Assembly (NCBI GenBank): GCA_012719315.1
Contig: JAAYAP010000036.1
Span: forward strand, 1-23,817
Source of the DNA: Methanobacteriota archaeon
Lineage (GTDB): Archaea > Thermoplasmatota > Thermoplasmata > Methanomassiliicoccales > Methanomethylophilaceae
Reading direction: 5' to 3'
DNA length: 23,817 nt
Shown: one piece after another, positions 20,576 through 23,817 of the stretch
Position numbering within the stretch: the first letter of the stretch is position 1
Layout: every line of letters begins with the position of its first letter
Made by a program: the position numbers and the translations under genes
Notes under the pieces: model-generated
Told to the model about the DNA's origin: nothing
Databases searched by the model: none
Seen by the model: only the letters and a program-made list of their open reading frames with translations

Positions 20576-22387
20576 ATGTCGGATCTGCATGATACCATGG
20601 ATAGAGCCGAGAACGGGGATATGGATTCCTGTTTCGAGCTCGGTCAGATGTATGCGCTGGGAAGGGGCACCGAGGCGGACGGTGAGAAGGCCTTCGGATG
20701 GTACATGAGGGCGGCGTCCCTCGGTCACACCCAATCCGAATACGTCATCGGCAAGTGCTATGAAGACGGCATCGTCGTCGACAAAGACCTCGTGGAGGCG
20801 GCCGTCTGGTATTCCAAGGCCGCTTTGAAGACGCACTCCGAAGCCATGGAGGCGCTCGGACGCCTGCTCGACGGTTCGGTGTCTCTCACCGACGAAGAGT
20901 TGTTCGATTACCACAGGCGCCGGGCCGGGGAGGGGCATCCCGACTCCATGTATTTCCTGGGGCTGCTCCACAACAGCGGCATCGGCACCGCCTTCGATCC
21001 GACCGAGGCCTTCAGGATGTTCTCCGAGGCCTCCGACAAGGGCAACCTGGACGCCCTCTGCATGAAGGGCCTGTGCATCCTCAGGGGCACAGGCACCGAG
21101 CGCGACCGCCCGACGGGGCTCGGCATCCTCGAGGAGGCCGCGGCCAAAGGTTCGGCCGAGGCCATGTGCGAGGTCGGCAGGTGCTACGAGAACGGCATCG
21201 GCGTCGCCGCCGATCCGGAGAAGGCCTTCGCGATCTACACCGGGATGGCCGACCGGGGCATACCCCTCGGGCAGTACCATGTCGGCAGATGCTACATGGA
21301 CGGCGTCGGCGTGGAACCGAACGCCATCTCCGCGCACACATGGTACTCCGTGTCCGGCGGCAACGGCTGCGCGGAAGGCGACCTGGGCCTGGCCAGATGC
21401 TATCTGGGAGGCATAAGCGTCGACCGGGACCGGAAACGGGGCGTCGAACTGCTGGAGGGGGCCGCGGCCAGAGGATGCGCCGAAGCGATGATCATGCTCG
21501 CCCAGCTGCACACCAAGGGCAGGGTGGTCAACCGGGATCCGAGGCGTTCCGCCGAATGGTTCCGCAAGGCCGCCGACACCGGCAACCCCTATGCGGAATT
21601 CATGACCGCCGAGAACTACATGAACGGCAACGGCGTGAAGCAGGACCTCGGCAAGGCCGTCAGGTACTACGAGCGGGCGGCCGAGCACGGCCACTCGGCG
21701 GCCTGTCACGCGATCGGCAACCTCTACCTCTCCGGGAAGGGGGTCAGGAAGGACCAGCCCAAGGGTTTCGCCTGGTGCTGCAGGTCGATGGAGGACGGCT
21801 TCAACAAATCCACCTACCTGGTGGCCGAATGCTACGCCAGAGGCAGAGGGGTCAGGAAGAATCCGAAGAAGGCCCTGGAGCTGCACACGCTCCTCGGCGA
21901 GAACGGCTACGGCAAATCGCAGCTGTTCGTCGCCAACTGCTACATGGAGGGCGAGGTCGTCAAGAGGGACGAGAAGTCGGCGTTCGAATGGTACATGAAG
22001 GGGGCGGAGAACAACAACGTGATCTGCCAGTACTTCATGGGGTACTGCTACGCGCAGGGGATCGGCGTGAAGCAGGATCTCGGCAAGGCCCTGATCTGGT
22101 ACACGCGGGCGGCCGAGCGGGGGCACGTGGTCTCGAAGGAGATCGTGGAGAACCACACCGACCGCAAGGTCGTCATCAAGGGCGAGGGCACACCGTTCGA
22201 ATCGTACATCTTCTCCGCCGAGAACGGCGACCCCGAGTCGATGTTCATCGTGGCCAGGTACTACGAGGAGGGGATCTCGGCCGAGAAGAACATGAACGAG
22301 GCCCGCAGATGGTACAACAAAGCCGCATCGCTGGGGCATTTCGGTGCCAAGAAGGCGTTGCTGCGCCTGAGAACGGCGAGATCCTGA
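20576..22387 (+). CDS. Sel1-repeat (tetratricopeptide-like) protein
   Basis: A 603-aa solenoid composed almost wholly of about 16 Sel1-like repeats of 36 residues, from about residue 12 to the C-terminus. Typical units are NGDMDSCFELGQMYALGRGT and GNPYAEFMTAENYMNGNGV, each closing with a W/Y-Y-x-x-A-A helix. Repeat 3 and repeat 15 (near 530-565) are degenerate. No signal peptide, membrane helix or catalytic domain is seen, so it is probably a cytoplasmic protein-protein scaffold. Sel1 families are expanded in some gut archaea, but the partner here is unknown. It has its own TATA box. The next gene upstream (PQ-loop-like) ends 63 bp earlier. Confidence 0.93.
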   Translation: MSDLHDTMDRAENGDMDSCFELGQMYALGRGTEADGEKAFGWYMRAASLGHTQSEYVIGKCYEDGIVVDKDLVEAAVWYSKAALKTHSEAMEALGRLLDGSVSLTDEELFDYHRRRAGEGHPDSMYFLGLLHNSGIGTAFDPTEAFRMFSEASDKGNLDALCMKGLCILRGTGTERDRPTGLGILEEAAAKGSAEAMCEVGRCYENGIGVAADPEKAFAIYTGMADRGIPLGQYHVGRCYMDGVGVEPNAISAHTWYSVSGGNGCAEGDLGLARCYLGGISVDRDRKRGVELLEGAAARGCAEAMIMLAQLHTKGRVVNRDPRRSAEWFRKAADTGNPYAEFMTAENYMNGNGVKQDLGKAVRYYERAAEHGHSAACHAIGNLYLSGKGVRKDQPKGFAWCCRSMEDGFNKSTYLVAECYARGRGVRKNPKKALELHTLLGENGYGKSQLFVANCYMEGEVVKRDEKSAFEWYMKGAENNNVICQYFMGYCYAQGIGVKQDLGKALIWYTRAAERGHVVSKEIVENHTDRKVVIKGEGTPFESYIFSAENGDPESMFIVARYYEEGISAEKNMNEARRWYNKAASLGHFGAKKALLRLRTARS

Positions 22388-22422
22388 ACGGCGTCTTCAC
22401 GGCCCGTAGGGGGTAAGGGGTT

Positions 22423-22539
22423 TCACTTCATGATGAAGTACGTCGCGACCGTCACCGCGACCACGAGCAAGAATGCGATCGCGGGGAATGCGGCGACGAA
22501 CCTGTCTTCAAGCGTCTGCGTTTTGATCCTGTCCGCCAT
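22423..22539 (-). CDS. 38-residue single-pass membrane protein, unrecognised
   Basis: A complete small frame from ATG 22539 to TGA 22423. The product has a charged N-terminus (MADRIKTQTLEDRF), one strong hydrophobic helix (about 15-36, VAAFPAIAFLLVVAVTVATY) and ends FIMK. A TTTATATG box on the minus strand begins 30 nt before the ATG, the leaderless spacing used by neighbouring genes. It fills what would otherwise be an empty gap between Sel1 and ThpR genes. Size and layout recall small subunits of membrane complexes or stress-type microproteins, but I recognise no family. Confidence 0.62.
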   Translation of the reverse strand: MADRIKTQTLEDRFVAAFPAIAFLLVVAVTVATYFIMK

Positions 22540-22561
22540 ACTCGACCTAATGGGCAGTCAG

Positions 22562-22570
22562 CATATAAAC
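22562..22570. promoter_or_regulatory. Bidirectional TATA box
   Basis: CATATAAAC lies 28 nt before ATG 22591 on the plus strand (counted from its first T-A step) and 30 nt before ATG 22539 on the minus strand. One near-symmetric box therefore seems to serve two divergent leaderless genes. Confidence 0.6.
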
Positions 22571-22590
22571 TTAGAGTACGCTGAAGCGTC

Positions 22591-23139
22591 ATGACCGCGA
22601 GATTGTTCGTCTCCGTCCCCGTGCCGCCGGGCGAGGAGCTGAGAGCCCTGCTGGAGACGCTGGGATCCGCGATGGGGCTCAGACCCGTGCGCGAGGACAT
22701 GCTGCACCTGACCCTGTGCTTCATCGGCGACATCGACGAGAGCATGATCGGGACGGTCCGCGCGTGCATGCGCGACGCGGTCCGCGGCCTCGTTCCGTTC
22801 ACGGCCGAGCTCGAAGGGATCGGCGCTTTCCCGGAGAAGGGGGATCCGCGCGTGATCTGGGTGGGCACCGGTGGATCCGGATCCCGTTTCACGGCCCTGT
22901 CCGCAGCCGTCCGCCGGGAGTTCGACGCCGCCGGCATCCGCTATGACCGGAAACCCTTCAGGCCGCATGTGACCGTGGCCAGGGTCCGGGACGGGGTCCG
23001 CCGGCCCGAGTTGCCCGGATTCCCTTCCGGACGCCGGTTCGGGACCTTCGCCTGCGACGGGATCTCGCTGGTCGGCAGCGAGCTCACCCCGTCCGGCGCC
23101 AAGCACACGACGCTCTGCACCGAGACGGGGGAAGGTTAA
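22591..23139 (+). CDS. thpR: RNA 2',3'-cyclic phosphodiesterase (2H family)
   Basis: A 182-aa 2H phosphoesterase that opens 2',3'-cyclic phosphates on RNA (earlier called 2'-5' RNA ligase). Both HxTx motifs are present: HLTLCFIG near residue 40 and HVTVARV near residue 126. Family-typical segments are RLFVSVPVP, LRPVREDMLHLTL, LEGIGAFPEKGDPRVIWVG and YDRKPFRPHVTVARV. The length is normal. The ATG is at leaderless distance from the shared TATA box. It ends in TAA, the only non-TGA stop here, and that stop lies inside the GTTA element of the next promoter. Confidence 0.94.
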   Translation: MTARLFVSVPVPPGEELRALLETLGSAMGLRPVREDMLHLTLCFIGDIDESMIGTVRACMRDAVRGLVPFTAELEGIGAFPEKGDPRVIWVGTGGSGSRFTALSAAVRREFDAAGIRYDRKPFRPHVTVARVRDGVRRPELPGFPSGRRFGTFACDGISLVGSELTPSGAKHTTLCTETGEG

Positions 23140-23150
23140 GCTAACTGTAC
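23135..23150 (+). promoter_or_regulatory. GTTA-n3-TAAC-TGTAC upstream element, prepilin locus 2
   Basis: GTTAAGCTAACTGTAC has a perfect GTTA/TAAC inverted repeat and matches the element at 8962-8977 at 13 of 16 positions. It lies 27 nt before the TATA box and overlaps the thpR stop codon. Confidence 0.6.
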
Positions 23151-23160
23151 CTGCTCCGCA

Positions 23161-23168
23161 TTATATCC
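23161..23168 (+). promoter_or_regulatory. TATA box of prepilin locus 2
   Basis: TTATATCC (then GC) is identical to the box of prepilin locus 1 and begins 29 nt before the ATG at 23190. Confidence 0.7.
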
Positions 23169-23189
23169 GCAGACAGCGAGATGCTGTCC

Positions 23190-23657
23190 ATGAGGAAGAT
23201 CGAAAGACTCATGCGATTGAAGAAGGACAGGCGGGGAGGCATCGAAGGCTTGCCCCTGCAGCTGATGATCATCATCCTGGTGGCCACCATGGGCACCGCG
23301 ATCATCATGGGATGGATGGGCAGCATCGAGGCCCCGAACACCATCGGCTCCGTCGAGGTGCTCTCCGACGACATCGAGCTGGACGGCCGTTCTTACACGA
23401 CCGCCGGCCATGTCGAGATCAGGGTCACCGACGGCAAGGGCGACCCCCTCCGGGGTGCCACCGTGGTCCTCTCGGGCCTCGGAGTCTGCGACAAGAACGG
23501 CAAGACCGCCTACGGGACCACCGATTCGCAGGGTTATGCGGTCTTCGACAACCTGAGGATAACAATGAGAGGGACCGCGGTCGGGTTCATGACCGTGTCG
23601 GTCTCGATGTCGGACTACGGGGAGCACAATTCGGCCAGGATCGCGGTGATCGCATGA
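23190..23657 (+). CDS. Type IV prepilin-like protein 3 with Ig/carboxypeptidase-regulatory-like domain
   Basis: A 155-aa protein. The basic N-terminus (RLMRLKKDRRGG) precedes a hydrophobic helix (about 23-43, LQLMIIILVATMGTAIIMG), the layout of archaeal type IV prepilins; the predicted cut follows RRGG. The remainder (about 55-155: GHVEIRVTDGKGDPLRGATVVLSG...TTDSQGYAVFDNLRITMRG) is an Ig-like/carboxypeptidase regulatory-like beta-sandwich of the kind used on surface adhesins. ATG 23190 is chosen over ATG 23181 because it is at the same distance from TTATATCC, in the same ATGAGG context, as prepilin 1. It overlaps the next gene (ATGA). Inferred to be exposed on the pilus or cell surface. Confidence 0.72.
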   Translation: MRKIERLMRLKKDRRGGIEGLPLQLMIIILVATMGTAIIMGWMGSIEAPNTIGSVEVLSDDIELDGRSYTTAGHVEIRVTDGKGDPLRGATVVLSGLGVCDKNGKTAYGTTDSQGYAVFDNLRITMRGTAVGFMTVSVSMSDYGEHNSARIAVIA

Positions 23658-23817
23658 ACATCGGCAGGAAGGGCGTCATCGGCCTGCCGGTCAGGCTGAC
23701 CGTCGCCTTCCTGATCATCTCGATCTCGGTGCCGGTCCTGACCGGCATGGCCGCGGACCTCAAGGAGGACAACGCGGTCATGTCCGCTTCGAAGGAGGCG
23801 GACCGGATCGCGGATGC
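23654..23817 (+). CDS. Type IV prepilin-like protein 4 (partial, runs off the window)
   Basis: The first 54 residues are visible. It begins MNIGRKGVIGLPVR, then a hydrophobic helix (about 15-31, LTVAFLIISISVPVLTG), then an acidic and charged stretch. The RKG-x-x-G-L-P signature matches RRGG-x-x-G-L-P of the preceding gene. It is translationally coupled by the ATGA overlap. The C-terminal part and true length are not visible. Confidence 0.62.
   Translation, partial: MNIGRKGVIGLPVRLTVAFLIISISVPVLTGMAADLKEDNAVMSASKEADRIAD

Noticed and set aside
19928..22339. About 800-codon open frame antisense to the DUF362, PQ-loop and Sel1 genes
   Set aside because: Its product is low-complexity and matches nothing, it runs opposite several clear genes, and such frames arise from third-position GC bias. 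The Sel1 repeats on the plus strand leave no doubt about the coding strand.
20576..22387. Internal DNA repeats in the Sel1 gene as a possible repeat array or CRISPR
   Set aside because: The roughly 108-bp periodicity is explained by 36-residue Sel1 units with divergent DNA; there are no identical spaced repeats.
1..23817. tRNA, rRNA, CRISPR, insertion sequences, integrase or attachment sites
   Set aside because: Reading the intergenic gaps on both strands showed no cloverleaf, no spaced identical repeats, no transposase and no terminal inverted repeats with target duplications.

Overview
This window is dense, GC-rich archaeal DNA. The evidence for an archaeon is consistent: TATA-like boxes sit 28-31 nt upstream of many first ATGs (apparently leaderless transcripts), internal operon genes carry GGAGG/GGTG ribosome sites with ATGA/TGATG/TGAGATG junctions, and the gene content is archaeal (secretion ATPase plus TadC/ArlJ-type membrane protein, an aSelBL-type pseudo-elongation factor, DUF362 ferredoxin, PaaK-ACT cluster, pyruvoyl AdoMetDC family). 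A Thermoplasmata/Methanomassiliicoccales-like methanogen is my best inference. Of 26 complete genes, 25 end in TGA, one in TAA and none in TAG, which fits but does not prove a lineage that uses UAG for pyrrolysine. I see no tRNA, rRNA, CRISPR array, insertion sequence or prophage, and no gene-free stretch longer than about 210 bp.

Region by region. 1-3000: B12-dependent ribonucleotide reductase (+), convergent with a DUF2085 membrane protein (-), separated by two GC hairpins. 3000-6950 (-): a three-gene, translationally coupled secretion/pilus operon made of a Cys-rich protein, a GspE/ArlI-type ATPase and a seven-helix TadC/ArlJ-type platform protein. 7059-8957 (+): U32 peptidase-family (RlhA/TrhP-like) enzyme. 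9017-9867 (+): two overlapping prepilin-like genes. 9934-13643: dPGM, iron-sulfur flavoprotein, alpha/beta hydrolase, YkgJ Cys-cluster protein, small membrane protein, methyltransferase. 13724-17803 (+): PaaK, tandem-ACT protein and aSelBL in one operon, then a second PaaK with its own promoter. 17810-18880 (-): a second iron-sulfur flavoprotein and an AdoMetDC-family protein. 19092-22387 (+): DUF362 ferredoxin, PQ-loop-like membrane protein and a 16-repeat Sel1 protein. 22423-23817: an unannotated-type 38-aa membrane protein (-) divergent from ThpR (+), then a second prepilin-like pair running off the window.

The most interesting thread is the dispersed pilus/secretion system. Its machinery operon and two prepilin-like pairs about 14 kb apart share an N-terminal signature (basic residues, then G-x-x-G before a hydrophobic helix). 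Each of the three transcription units also has a GTTA-n3-TA(A)C element 25-27 nt upstream of the TATA box. Both prepilin promoters carry an almost identical 16-bp version. This suggests a small coordinated regulon.

Other leads are the pseudo-GTPase aSelBL embedded between two acyl-CoA ligases, two palindromic operator candidates in the 18.9-19.1 kb divergent region, an AdoMetDC-like protein that keeps its Ser/His/Cys catalytic spacing but lacks the usual surrounding sequence, and a 38-aa membrane protein fired from a bidirectional TATA box.
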